Source: Melioribacteraceae bacterium (GTDB lineage Bacteria; Bacteroidota; Ignavibacteria; Ignavibacteriales; Melioribacteraceae). Taken from it: 32,808 bases of DNA. This document shows, in pieces, positions 24,236-32,808 of this stretch (its first letter is position 1; each line of letters starts with the position of its first letter). The position numbers and the translations under genes are program-made. The stretch covers positions 1-32,808 of the forward strand of contig JANQLA010000535.1 of the NCBI GenBank assembly GCA_028280855.1, written 5' to 3'. The notes under the pieces were generated by a model. The model saw only the letters and a program-made list of their open reading frames with translations, did no database searches and was not told the DNA's origin.

Positions 24236-25360
24236 TTAGTGTTTTATTTCTTTAAAAGAATTTAATTCTTCAAACAGGAATTCCCTTCGATTTTGAATAT
24301 GCGCTTTCAGTTTGGCTACTTCCTCATCAAGTTCAAATCTTCCATCACCGAGGTACGGATCAATGTTGTATGCATCACGAATCATTTCCGCGGTATTATC
24401 AATCAATTGGAACAGATTTGAAGGCGAATAATAATTATCAAGTACAAATTCAACCACCTGTAAGTATTGGTCCCGCAGGCTGTCGCTTGACCAGATTAAA
24501 TCTCGTATAGCATTTTTTCCAGCTATACCGATTGTGTTATTGAGATCGAATCCATTGTCAAAGTCCCACGGAATTACCTCGAAGGGAGAAGCCGGACTTC
24601 TGCGATACAAGAAAAAGTTATTCACGAAGCCGTCGGTATTGTTAATAACCGATGATACGGCGTGATAAACTATATAATTGTTCAAGTCAAGTTTTTCAGT
24701 GAGCCAATCTAAATTCTTATGCACATCCGTTGTATCAAGTGCGTTAATCATTTCAGCAAGATTGGAATAGTTGTCGTCTTCTGGTATTTTTTTTTCGAAA
24801 TTAAATTCCAGGGTGTTCCCGCCTTGGAATGTAAATTTAGCACCTTTTACTACTTTGAATAATTCGTAGACTTCCAACTTGCGCTTATCGAAAAACTCCT
24901 GCTCAATCCTTTCGATTAAAAGGAAAAGTCCCTCATCTTCAAAGTTTATTTTGGTAAACACGTATTCGGTTAAAAACACGGGAAAACCCATTTGTTCAAA
25001 GATACGTTTCGCTAAAGCAGTTTTGATGAATGTGGGATCTGTAACCTGGGCGCTTAAATTAAATTCATGCAAGCCAAATATATTCGGCGTTGAGGATTCG
25101 ACCTTATAGCTCCACTTTGGATGAAACCTAGCGCCCGATCCGGAGGGACGAATTTCGCCTTCAAAATCTATATCTTCGAAATGAAACCTTGCAGGCACAT
25201 CATAATTTAATACCCGGTTACTTTTTAACTCTTCAAAATTATCGTCTGTCATTATTACTGATAATACAGGGACGGACGAAAGTTTGTCGGATGGATTCAA
25301 TAAACCTTCATTCTCGCAAGCTGTAAGCAGCGCTAACAATATGAAGCATAATCGTTTCAA
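24236..25360 (-). CDS. CotH-kinase family lipoprotein
   Basis: The 374-residue protein starts at a TTG at 25358-25360 that overlaps the previous stop as TTGA. An N-terminal lipoprotein signal (lipobox LLTAC, Cys15) places it on the membrane surface. CotH hallmarks follow: PSGSGARFHPKWSYKVE, a long central kinase-like core, VINNTDGFVNNFFLYRR and the catalytic WDFDNGFDLNN (metal-binding DFD). CotH proteins are secreted atypical kinases; in bacteria they are often found with outer-membrane or exopolysaccharide genes. It is translationally coupled to a porin-like gene, which suggests that the two work together at the cell envelope. Confidence 0.88.
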   Translation of the reverse strand: MKRLCFILLALLTACENEGLLNPSDKLSSVPVLSVIMTDDNFEELKSNRVLNYDVPARFHFEDIDFEGEIRPSGSGARFHPKWSYKVESSTPNIFGLHEFNLSAQVTDPTFIKTALAKRIFEQMGFPVFLTEYVFTKINFEDEGLFLLIERIEQEFFDKRKLEVYELFKVVKGAKFTFQGGNTLEFNFEKKIPEDDNYSNLAEMINALDTTDVHKNLDWLTEKLDLNNYIVYHAVSSVINNTDGFVNNFFLYRRSPASPFEVIPWDFDNGFDLNNTIGIAGKNAIRDLIWSSDSLRDQYLQVVEFVLDNYYSPSNLFQLIDNTAEMIRDAYNIDPYLGDGRFELDEEVAKLKAHIQNRREFLFEELNSFKEIKH

Positions 25361-26355
25361 AAACTTACCTGTAATTCCGCAATAAAGTTCGAAGTTTCGG
25401 TCGAATATTCATCGCTGAATTTATTTTTTGTCATTCTGAGATCGGCATTTATTCTTACTCTTACTCTTTTATGAAAATAGAGATTCGCCCCCGCAATTAC
25501 CTGGATATTATTTGCCTCAAAGTCTTTAGAATCAGGCGCGAAAAATCCTGCCCCGAGCACAGGTTCTATATCTTTAATGACATCGTACCCAGAATCAAAT
25601 TTATAGCTGCCCATAACCAGTGTCGAAACGGAATAAACATTTTCATCCAATGATTGAAGCCGTCTGATAATTCCTTCCTGGAAGTCCTTTACGTAAGCCG
25701 CTTCAAACGCAAGAGTAATTTTCTTTTTTTCGTAGACTATATCGCCGCCGATGCCGTGCACATCAATTGATTCATTACCGCCTTTGTTAAAGAATTGGTA
25801 GCTCAACGAATAAGTTATGTCGTAGTTGTGATATGAGAACCGTGTTGAAAGACCGGTTTCACGGCTGTTGTTTTTGAACAAGGAAACAAAATATGAAACG
25901 GGTGTTTTGTTTCTATCCTCTTTGAATTTCCTGTAAACCATAAGGCTGAAACTTCTTCGCGTAAAACCTATATCGCTGATGTTATCGAAATTAAACGAAC
26001 GGTTTACAAATTTGTTGTTTTCAATATTGATCGAATACTCATAGCCAAACGGTTTTTTGATATTCCCGACCTTAAAACGTATCGAAGGAAAGTAACTGAA
26101 CTTAGCGGAAAATTCTCGCAACGTAACGGAATTATTGCGCGAGTCTCCCCTGAAGTCAAGCTGGGATTCAATTTTATCCGTTATCTCCATATCAAGTTGG
26201 AGTTTTCCCCTGTAATAAGTTTCCTGGTTAGTACCGTTGAAAATATTTTGATCGTATATGGCTATCCCTGTTGATCCGAATCCCTTTAATTTTACGTCCT
26301 GCGAATAAGCAAACGAACTGAACAAAAGGATCGGAATAAGTAATTTTGTTTTCAT
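25357..26355 (-). CDS. Outer-membrane beta-barrel protein, phosphate-selective porin-like
   Basis: The protein has about 332 residues from the ATG at 26355; a TTG three codons upstream is the alternative. A Sec signal peptide (MKTKLLIPILLFSSFAYSQ) is followed by repeated amphipathic beta strands with alternating aromatic residues and short turns. The phrase RFKVGNIKKPFGYEYS is typical of OprO/OprP-type porins. It ends in Phe (LQVSF), the usual signal for barrel insertion. Its specificity is unknown. It is the first gene of a two-gene unit with the CotH lipoprotein. Confidence 0.82.
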   Translation of the reverse strand: MKTKLLIPILLFSSFAYSQDVKLKGFGSTGIAIYDQNIFNGTNQETYYRGKLQLDMEITDKIESQLDFRGDSRNNSVTLREFSAKFSYFPSIRFKVGNIKKPFGYEYSINIENNKFVNRSFNFDNISDIGFTRRSFSLMVYRKFKEDRNKTPVSYFVSLFKNNSRETGLSTRFSYHNYDITYSLSYQFFNKGGNESIDVHGIGGDIVYEKKKITLAFEAAYVKDFQEGIIRRLQSLDENVYSVSTLVMGSYKFDSGYDVIKDIEPVLGAGFFAPDSKDFEANNIQVIAGANLYFHKRVRVRINADLRMTKNKFSDEYSTETSNFIAELQVSF

Positions 26356-26450
26356 TTTTACCAAGGTATTTGGAAATAAAAAAAACGCTGTGCAAATATC
26401 TGTAAATATTGTAAATTAGACTAAATTACTCATCGCAAAATTAATTTTCT

Positions 26451-27269
26451 ATGAAAGTAAAATTCTACGGAACCCGGGGCTCCGTTCCGGTTTGCGACAA
26501 AGATTACCAGGAATACGGTGGAAACACATCGTGTATTCTTATACAAAACAGCAATGGACTTGGTGTTTTAGATGCGGGAACCGGGATTCGTCAGCTTGGT
26601 AAAGATTTAATCGAATGCAAAGACGATATCTGCAAGCAGTTTTATTTAGCATTTTCTCACTTTCACTGGGATCACATTCAAGGCTTTCCTTTCTTTCTTC
26701 CGGCTTATCTTTCCGACAGGAAAATTATTATCAGCGCAATCGGCAAAGATGCCACAAGACAAAATTTGCAGGGCATTCTCGGGGGGCAAATGAAACACGA
26801 GTATTTCCCTATACCCTTGGAACAGATGGGAGCCGAGCTGGAATTTCTTAATGTTACGTCCGATGAATATCGCACATCAAACTTTCATGTTAAAACAACT
26901 CCGCACAACCATCCGGGCGGGGCGTACACTTACAGGATTGAAGCCGAAGGTAAATCTGTTGTTTACTGCACCGATGTAGAACATATTGATGGAATTGACG
27001 AAAGAGTTGTAAGGATTGCAAAGGATACGGATTTATTGATTCATGATGCTCAATATACCCCCGAAGAATTAGAATATAAAAAAGGCTGGGGGCACAGCAG
27101 TCACGAACAAGCGATTGAAGTTGCTAAACTGGCACGCGTAAAAAAATTGGTGTTAACTCATCATGACCCGGACCATAATGATTCGTTTTTGTGCGAGATG
27201 GAAAATAGATGTAAGGATATGTATGAAGATGTTTGTTTAGCAAAAGAAGGAATTACAATAGAGATATGA
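26451..27269 (+). CDS. Metallo-beta-lactamase-fold hydrolase (cyclic phosphodiesterase-like)
   Basis: This 272-residue MBL-fold enzyme carries the metal site H70-x-H72-x-D74-H75 (SHFHWDHIQG). Further ligands are likely in TTPHNHPGG, VVYCTDVEH and LVLTHHDPDH. The start MKVKFYGTRGSVPV and GGNTSC are typical of the PhnP/cAMP-phosphodiesterase-like MBL branch seen in many Bacteroidota. The substrate cannot be read from sequence; a cyclic or small phosphodiester is most likely. It is divergent from the porin gene and stands alone before the efflux operon. Confidence 0.85.
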   Translation: MKVKFYGTRGSVPVCDKDYQEYGGNTSCILIQNSNGLGVLDAGTGIRQLGKDLIECKDDICKQFYLAFSHFHWDHIQGFPFFLPAYLSDRKIIISAIGKDATRQNLQGILGGQMKHEYFPIPLEQMGAELEFLNVTSDEYRTSNFHVKTTPHNHPGGAYTYRIEAEGKSVVYCTDVEHIDGIDERVVRIAKDTDLLIHDAQYTPEELEYKKGWGHSSHEQAIEVAKLARVKKLVLTHHDPDHNDSFLCEMENRCKDMYEDVCLAKEGITIEI

Positions 27270-27388
27270 TTTTTTATTCAATAGTTGATAAAGAATTTTT
27301 CTAATTGTAAATTCGATAAAATATCTAGGACACTTCAAAAAACTTTACTTTTTTTATCAAAACTTTAGTAACAAATCAGGTTAAATGA

Positions 27389-29791
27389 ATGAAGAAATAT
27401 ACGATTATTTTAATGGTACTAATACAATTGTTTGCCACATTAATTTCTGCACAAGAAAAGAAGCCCATAGTCAATATTGGGATAATTGTAGACGGCGAAT
27501 GGGAAAACAGCAATGAACTTCTAAATGAATTAAAAGATGAAATAAACGATCTTTTGCAAAATGAATTTAATATTCAATACCCATCCAACGCTCTGTTAAA
27601 CGGCAATTGGGATGTTAACAAATTGCAATCCTTATTTAATCAACTATTACAAAATGAGAATATTGACCTAATTATAACCGCTGGCGAAATAATTTCGAGT
27701 ATAGCAATTTTTTATAATGAAGAATTAAACAAACCTGTAGTTGCACCTTTTGCAGCAAATGCAAAACGACAGCATATGCCTCTGAAAAATGGCGCCAGTG
27801 GTGTGAAAAATCTTTCATACATCACTTTTACAAGTTCGTTAGAATCACAGGTTGCTTTGTTTAATCAACTAACTTCTTTTAATAAAGCAGCGTTGTTGGT
27901 TAATGAATTATACTTTGCAGATTTCGGCGGTAATTTTCCGGGTCTTTCTTCCAGTTTAGATTTTGGAAATACATCATTGGTGCCGATAAAAGTAAGCCCG
28001 GAAACGGGCATTCCTGCAGCGCCAATTCCAGATGATGTGGAAGCAGTTATTGCTTTACCGTTATTCTTTCTTTCGAATGCGCAAGTGACCAAAATAGTAA
28101 ATGAAGTTCAATCCAAAGAAAAGCCGTTTTTAGGTGTATTCGATTTAAGATATATTCAAGCCGGCGCGTTGGCGTTAACAAGCTTTAATGATTTTTTCCC
28201 TCGTATTTCCAGAAGAATAGCATTAAACATTCAACAAATTTTACTTGGCTCAGAGCCCGGTGAAATTTCAGTTGATTTCCCGATTAAAGACGAAATGACG
28301 ATTAACATGGTTACCGCGAGGGAATTGGCAATTTATCCCAACTGGAGTTTAATGTCTTCCTCCAACTTGATGTATAACGAAGCTAAACAGGTTGATAGAA
28401 AAATAACCTTGTTCGATGTTCTTTATGAATCTGTTCGGGAAAATCTTGATTTACGAATAAAAGCCAAAGAGCTTGAAGTTAATCTGGAAAACATTAGCTC
28501 CGCCAGATCAAGTCTGCTTCCGCAAATAGATGTTTCAGCTACCGGCTTATTAGTTGATAAAGATTTGGCTGAAGGTAGCGCAGGTCAACAAGCTGAGCGT
28601 ACATTATCTGGTTCGTTAAATCTCCAACAGATTATTTACAATGAAAAAGTATGGGCAAATCTCGATATTCAAAACATTAACCAGAAGATTATTAGCACTG
28701 AACGAGAACAATTGGAACTTGACATTATATTTGAGACTGCTACAGCATACTTAAATTTATTAAGAGCTAAGACGGGTGAGAGTATACAAAAAGACAACTT
28801 GAACGCATCGAGTTCAAATTTAGAGATTGCGCGTTTCAGGGAAAGTGTCGGTAATGCCAGAGCGTCAGAAGTTTTTCGATGGGAAAGCGAAATTGCGAAC
28901 AACCGGAAAAATGTTATTGAAGCAGTTGCGGAAAGAAATTTAGCCGAAATAGATTTAAATAGAATATTGAACAGACCAATTGAGGAATCATTTGAAACCT
29001 TAGATGACGACCTCGATACGCTAATACAGATAATCGCCGACCGTCGCTTGGCTTTCTATTATGATAACAAATGGCACTTCGAAATATTCAGGGAGTTCGT
29101 GGCGCAGGAAGCAATAAAGAACTCACCTGAAGTTAAATTAATTGACCATGCAATTAAAATACAAGAACGTTCGCTAAAATCAGCTAACAGTTCTTTCTTC
29201 CTGCCTACATTGGCTTTACAGGCACAAGCAAATAATACATTTTACCGTGGTGGGGCGGGTTCTGAGGTTGAACCTATCACTATACCCGGCTTAGTTACAT
29301 TGGATTTACTTTCAGAACCAAAAGATTTTTCATGGAATGTGGCTTTGAATTTTTCATTGCCTTTGTTCCAGGGAGGCGCGCGTTTTGCTGATGTAAGCAA
29401 ATCCAAGCTAGAAATTTCACGGCTAGCTTTACAACGCGAACAAGTGAAAAACGCAATTGAACAGCAGGTGCGTTCGGCTCTTCATTTATCGGGCGCTTCC
29501 TACGCGGGAATGGAGCAGGCGAAGTTTGCGGCTGAAGCCGCTATGAAGAACCTCGACCTGGTTGTAGATGCATATCAGCGCGGAGCTGTTTCGATAATTG
29601 AATTAATTGACGCACAAACCGCCGCCTTGACATCAAACTTATTAGCATCTAACTCACGATATCAGTTCTTGATTGATTTGATAAGATTGCAAAGGGCCGG
29701 CGGGCAATACGCATATAAGTGGACGAGAGAAGAACGGCATGATTTCTTTGACCGGCTAAAATTGAATTTTGACGAAAACATAGGCAAATAA
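27389..29791 (+). CDS. Fusion of periplasmic-binding-protein-like domain and TolC outer-membrane factor
   Basis: This 800-residue protein has a Sec signal (1-21, ending LISAQ). Residues about 27-330 resemble a type I periplasmic binding protein (ABC substrate-binding family): VNIGIIVDGEWENSN, DLIITAGEIISSIAI, VVAPFAA and VTARELAIYPNW. Residues about 345-795 form a TolC-type outer-membrane factor with two long alpha-helical coiled-coil hairpins and barrel strands (LLPQIDVSATG; SLNLQQIIYN; FSLPLFQGGAR; AYQRGAVSIIELIDAQ). It is the first gene of a TolC-HlyD-RND operon. Canonical TolC proteins are about 450-500 residues, so the extra domain is notable. It may sense or bind the exported compound in the periplasm (inference). 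Confidence 0.85.
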   Translation: MKKYTIILMVLIQLFATLISAQEKKPIVNIGIIVDGEWENSNELLNELKDEINDLLQNEFNIQYPSNALLNGNWDVNKLQSLFNQLLQNENIDLIITAGEIISSIAIFYNEELNKPVVAPFAANAKRQHMPLKNGASGVKNLSYITFTSSLESQVALFNQLTSFNKAALLVNELYFADFGGNFPGLSSSLDFGNTSLVPIKVSPETGIPAAPIPDDVEAVIALPLFFLSNAQVTKIVNEVQSKEKPFLGVFDLRYIQAGALALTSFNDFFPRISRRIALNIQQILLGSEPGEISVDFPIKDEMTINMVTARELAIYPNWSLMSSSNLMYNEAKQVDRKITLFDVLYESVRENLDLRIKAKELEVNLENISSARSSLLPQIDVSATGLLVDKDLAEGSAGQQAERTLSGSLNLQQIIYNEKVWANLDIQNINQKIISTEREQLELDIIFETATAYLNLLRAKTGESIQKDNLNASSSNLEIARFRESVGNARASEVFRWESEIANNRKNVIEAVAERNLAEIDLNRILNRPIEESFETLDDDLDTLIQIIADRRLAFYYDNKWHFEIFREFVAQEAIKNSPEVKLIDHAIKIQERSLKSANSSFFLPTLALQAQANNTFYRGGAGSEVEPITIPGLVTLDLLSEPKDFSWNVALNFSLPLFQGGARFADVSKSKLEISRLALQREQVKNAIEQQVRSALHLSGASYAGMEQAKFAAEAAMKNLDLVVDAYQRGAVSIIELIDAQTAALTSNLLASNSRYQFLIDLIRLQRAGGQYAYKWTREERHDFFDRLKLNFDENIGK

Positions 29792-29817
29792 AATTATTAA
29801 TCTATAAAGGTATTCGC

Positions 29818-30909
29818 ATGAAAATAAAAAAATATTTTTCGCTATTCCTGCTAGTTACTTCGACATTAGTATTAGCTTTCGGTTGCGGGGAGGACGTAGA
29901 AAAGGAAGAAGCAATAAGACCGATAAGATACGAGCAGGTCTCTATTTCAGGTGGTGAGCAAATAAGAGTTTTTACCGGTAACTCACAAGCAGGAATTTCG
30001 ACCAATCTTAGTTTCAAAGTATCCGGTACTATTCAAAAAATTGATATAAAAGTGGGTGATAATGTAAGGAGGGGGCAAATTATCGCTGAAATAGATCCCA
30101 AGGATTACCGGCTTCAATTGCAGGAAGCAGAAGCCGCTCTGGTAGAGGCAAACTCGCAGTTATCAAATGCAAGAAGTAATTACGGCAGAGTTAGGCAGCT
30201 TTATGAGAGTAGAAGCGCTTCGAGAAGTGATTTAGACGGCGCTCGCGCTACTTTCGAAACAGCTAAAGCAACGGTAGACAGAATGCAGAAATCACTTGAG
30301 CTTTCCAGGAGGCAGGTTGGTTATACCAAGTTAACTGCTCCAACTAATGGTACCATTGCGAGTAAAAATGTTCAAATCAATGAGAATGTTCAGGCCGGGC
30401 AATCGATAGCCATGCTAAATGTTGGTAAGGACATGGAAGTAGCTTTGGGACTGCCTGAAAATATAATAAACTTTGTTGAAGATAACATGAATGTTGATGT
30501 AGCTTTCCCTGCAATAGAAAACAAATCTTTTAGGGGTGTGATTAGTGAAGTTTCCCCTTCACTTGATCCTAACTCCGCTTCATACCCGGTGCGTATTAAA
30601 ATCGTAAACCCTACTTCTGATGTGAAAGCGGGTATGGCAGCAAATATTACATTCACTTTTGGAAGCGATTCTATTGAGGAACTCATGGTCGTACCTGTGA
30701 CCGCGGTTGGCGAGGACAGTGAAGGAAGATTCGTTTTCGTTATACAAGACAGCGATTCAGATATTACAACGGTTCAGAAGAAATATATACAGGTAGGCAA
30801 ACTTACTAGTGAAGGTTTTGAAGTTCTCAGTGGATTATCATTAGGTGAAAGAGTTGCAACAGCCGGATTACAGTCTTTACTTGACGGACAAAAAGTACGT
30901 ATTCTTTAA
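29818..30909 (+). CDS. RND efflux periplasmic adaptor (HlyD/MFP family), lipoprotein
   Basis: This 363-residue membrane-fusion protein has a lipoprotein signal (lipobox LAFGC, Cys23), placing it on the periplasmic face of the inner membrane. A split biotinyl-lipoyl domain (IDIKVGDNVRRGQIIAEIDP and TKLTAPTNGTI to VQAGQSIAML) brackets a coiled-coil hairpin (about 95-160). Beta-barrel and membrane-proximal domains follow (VVPVTAVGEDSEGRFVFVIQ). AAAGG lies before the ATG. It lies 26 bp after the TolC fusion and 23 bp before the permease, completing a tripartite pump. Confidence 0.93.
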   Translation: MKIKKYFSLFLLVTSTLVLAFGCGEDVEKEEAIRPIRYEQVSISGGEQIRVFTGNSQAGISTNLSFKVSGTIQKIDIKVGDNVRRGQIIAEIDPKDYRLQLQEAEAALVEANSQLSNARSNYGRVRQLYESRSASRSDLDGARATFETAKATVDRMQKSLELSRRQVGYTKLTAPTNGTIASKNVQINENVQAGQSIAMLNVGKDMEVALGLPENIINFVEDNMNVDVAFPAIENKSFRGVISEVSPSLDPNSASYPVRIKIVNPTSDVKAGMAANITFTFGSDSIEELMVVPVTAVGEDSEGRFVFVIQDSDSDITTVQKKYIQVGKLTSEGFEVLSGLSLGERVATAGLQSLLDGQKVRIL

Positions 30910-30932
30910 TAACTAATTATTGCTAAAAGCTT

Positions 30933-32808
30933 ATGAATCTCACAAAGTTTTCAATTGAAAAAAATAGAATAACACTAACCTTATTAATTGTTATAATCAT
31001 AATGGGTTTGGTGTTGTACGAATCATTATCCAGGGACAGCATGCCGCCATATACAATTCGTGCGGCCAGTATCGTTTCAAGTTTTACCGGTGCAGGACCG
31101 GAAAGAGTTGAGCAATTAGTAACGGATAAAATCGAAAAGAAAGTTCAGGAAATTCCAGAAGTTAAAGAGATAAACAGCACATCCAGAACTGAACTATCAG
31201 TTGTAACCGTTGAACTGAAAGATGAAGTTACACCACAGAAACTGCAAAGTGTATGGGATAAACTCCGAAGAAAACTAAACGATATTGAAGATCTGCCTGA
31301 AGGCGTAGAGCCTGAATTAAATGATGACGATGTTGGGGTTGTATACGGTATTAAAGTTGGCCTGGTAAGCGATGGTTTTTCTTATATCGAGATGAAAGAA
31401 TATGCGGATGATCTTAGAGATGAGTTGATTAAGCTTGGTGATGCTGCAAAAGTTGAACTTTCCGGTGTACAGCAAGAGCGCGTATTTGTGGAATTTGATA
31501 ATGCGCGATTAAAAGAATATGGCTTAACGGCAGGAAGGCTTCAAAGTATAATTGCTTCAACTAATATTCTAAAATCCGGAGGTGAAATTAATCTAAAAGA
31601 TGAAAGAATAATTCTTGAACCCACCGGGAACTTTAACACTATAGATGATATTAAAAACACTTTAATTCCCGTTGGAAGTTCAGGGTCGTTAATTTATTTA
31701 AGTGACATCACGAATATTCGTAAGGCTTATTTGGAGCCTGCTAAATCATTGGTCCGTGTAAACGGTTTGCCAGCTATATCATTATCAATTTCGCTTAAAG
31801 AGGGTGCGAATATAATAAAGCTTGGTGAAAATGTAGATACCATTATAAGAAAATGGGAAAGCATGCTTCCTATTGGTCTTGACGTACAGAGATTAGCATC
31901 ATTAGATAGTTATGTTCAGAAAAGTATTGACAATTTTATTAGCAACCTTGTTCAAGCTATTGTAATAGTACTGCTTGTAATGCTAATATTCCTTGGACTT
32001 CGTACGGGATTGGTGGTAGCCAGCTTAATCCCAATAGTTACGTTAATGACACTTATGTTAATGGGAGTATTAAGCATTGGCTTAAACCAGGTTTCGCTTG
32101 CGGCTTTAATTATGGCATTGGGAATGATGGTTGATAATGCAATAGTTGTCTCTGAAAGCATTATGGTAAAAATGGAAAGCGGGATGGCATCTAAAGAGGC
32201 AGCAATTCAATCATACAAAGAGTTAGCTATACCGCTGCTTATTTCAAGTTTAACTACTTCGGCTGCGTTTCTCTCGTTCTACCTGGCTGAATCAGTAATG
32301 GGGGATATAGTTGGTCCTTTATTCTCAGTTATTTCGTTAGCGCTGCTTTCATCATGGTTGGTATCGATGACTATTATTACTTTACTCGCGTACTTGTTCA
32401 TTAAAGTTAAATCCGGTAAAAATAATAAACCGAGTTTAATGGATAGATTATTTGACTGGTTAAAAAAATACTATCAGCGCATTATAATTTCTTTCCTTGC
32501 ATATAAGTATTTGGTTGTAGTAAGTATTGTTGTTTTATTTTTCTTATCCATTGTTGGATTTGGTTTTATAACGTTTTTATTTTTTCCCGACAGCGACAGA
32601 AACCTTATAACTGTTGACGTTAATCTGCCTTTGGGCACCAAGATAGAAAGGACACAAGAACTCGTCGCTGAAATCGAACAGTTTATCGGCGACTCAATGT
32701 TGGTTAATGAAGACCGCGTTGTTGGCGTTATAGATTGGTCTTCGTTTATAGGTAAAGGCCCGGAATCGTATGATCTCGGCTACGCGCAGGATGAAGCAAA
32801 TTCGAGCT
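30933..32808 (+). CDS. RND-family efflux permease (AcrB/MexB-like), C-terminus cut by window end
   Basis: The ATG at 30933 opens a frame without stops to the window edge (about 625 residues). The first membrane segment (about 13-25, TLTLLIVIIIMGL) is followed by a periplasmic porter domain and a second helix bundle (TM2-TM6) from about residue 335. SLILIVTL-type helices, LGMMVDNAIVVSES in TM4, GPLFSVISLALLSSW, and the loop at FFPDSDRNLITVDVNLPLG match AcrB-type pumps. The TM4 proton-relay motif reads Asp-Asn where AcrB has Asp-Asp. No substrate class can be assigned. It is probably a proton-driven pump that works with the adaptor and outer-membrane factor just upstream. Confidence 0.9.
   Translation, partial: MNLTKFSIEKNRITLTLLIVIIIMGLVLYESLSRDSMPPYTIRAASIVSSFTGAGPERVEQLVTDKIEKKVQEIPEVKEINSTSRTELSVVTVELKDEVTPQKLQSVWDKLRRKLNDIEDLPEGVEPELNDDDVGVVYGIKVGLVSDGFSYIEMKEYADDLRDELIKLGDAAKVELSGVQQERVFVEFDNARLKEYGLTAGRLQSIIASTNILKSGGEINLKDERIILEPTGNFNTIDDIKNTLIPVGSSGSLIYLSDITNIRKAYLEPAKSLVRVNGLPAISLSISLKEGANIIKLGENVDTIIRKWESMLPIGLDVQRLASLDSYVQKSIDNFISNLVQAIVIVLLVMLIFLGLRTGLVVASLIPIVTLMTLMLMGVLSIGLNQVSLAALIMALGMMVDNAIVVSESIMVKMESGMASKEAAIQSYKELAIPLLISSLTTSAAFLSFYLAESVMGDIVGPLFSVISLALLSSWLVSMTIITLLAYLFIKVKSGKNNKPSLMDRLFDWLKKYYQRIIISFLAYKYLVVVSIVVLFFLSIVGFGFITFLFFPDSDRNLITVDVNLPLGTKIERTQELVAEIEQFIGDSMLVNEDRVVGVIDWSSFIGKGPESYDLGYAQDEANSS

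Noticed and set aside
1-32808. Defence system, CRISPR array or prophage
   Set aside because: No regularly spaced repeats, nucleases, phage structural genes or integrase were seen; the only mobile trace is the IS fragment at the left edge.

Overview
The window looks like chromosomal DNA of an AT-rich, anaerobe-type member of the Bacteroidota/Chlorobi lineage, with Ignavibacteria as my best guess. This rests on an orange-protein (ORP)-like Fe-S cluster operon, a GSCFA protein, CotH plus outer-membrane beta-barrel proteins, a TolC/HlyD/RND pump, and gene starts that often lack a strong Shine-Dalgarno sequence. The placement is inference; no rRNA or marker gene is present. No tRNA, rRNA or CRISPR array was seen.

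Region 1 (1-10394) begins with the edge of an IS3-type insertion element. A sigma-54 enhancer-binding regulator with two PAS domains (220-1956, minus) follows. Divergent from it runs a long same-strand operon (2144-10394): a DUF89-type protein, a CoA-disulfide-reductase-like flavoprotein, an Mrp ATPase, a CGGC protein, a radical SAM protein, three NifX/NifB-type cofactor-binding proteins, a small DUF5320-type basic protein, two MinD-type ATPases with inserted ferredoxin domains, and a hotdog thioesterase. The intergenic gap holds a near-consensus -24/-12 promoter and, 77-122 bp upstream of its predicted start, an array of TGCAAT/ATTGCG half-sites. The layout resembles the sigma-54-controlled orp operons of Desulfovibrio, with extra redox genes added.

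Region 2 (10526-17092, minus) is a probable two-gene operon. It encodes a membrane-anchored SPFH/coiled-coil protein and a 1865-residue protein. I read the large protein as a degenerate aminotransferase-like domain, an intact class I/II aminotransferase domain (PLP Lys604), and a phosphoenolpyruvate carboxylase-like domain (HPTQ at 909-912, LFED, SDLSQ and RQGG motifs in PEPC order and spacing). If both active domains work, one chain could turn PEP plus bicarbonate into oxaloacetate and transaminate it to aspartate. This is the most novel object in the window.

Region 3 (17474-27269) is a mosaic of short units: a soluble histidine kinase divergent from a 2-Cys peroxiredoxin, a GSCFA protein converging on a GYD protein, an ATP-grasp ligase divergent from a C39-like cysteine peptidase, an isochorismatase-family hydrolase followed by an aldo/keto reductase, a CotH-kinase lipoprotein overlapping an outer-membrane porin-like gene, and a metallo-beta-lactamase-fold hydrolase.

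Region 4 (27389-32808) is a tripartite efflux operon. It has an unusual outer-membrane factor with a periplasmic-binding-protein-like N-terminal domain fused to TolC, a lipoprotein HlyD-type adaptor, and an RND permease that runs off the end of the window.
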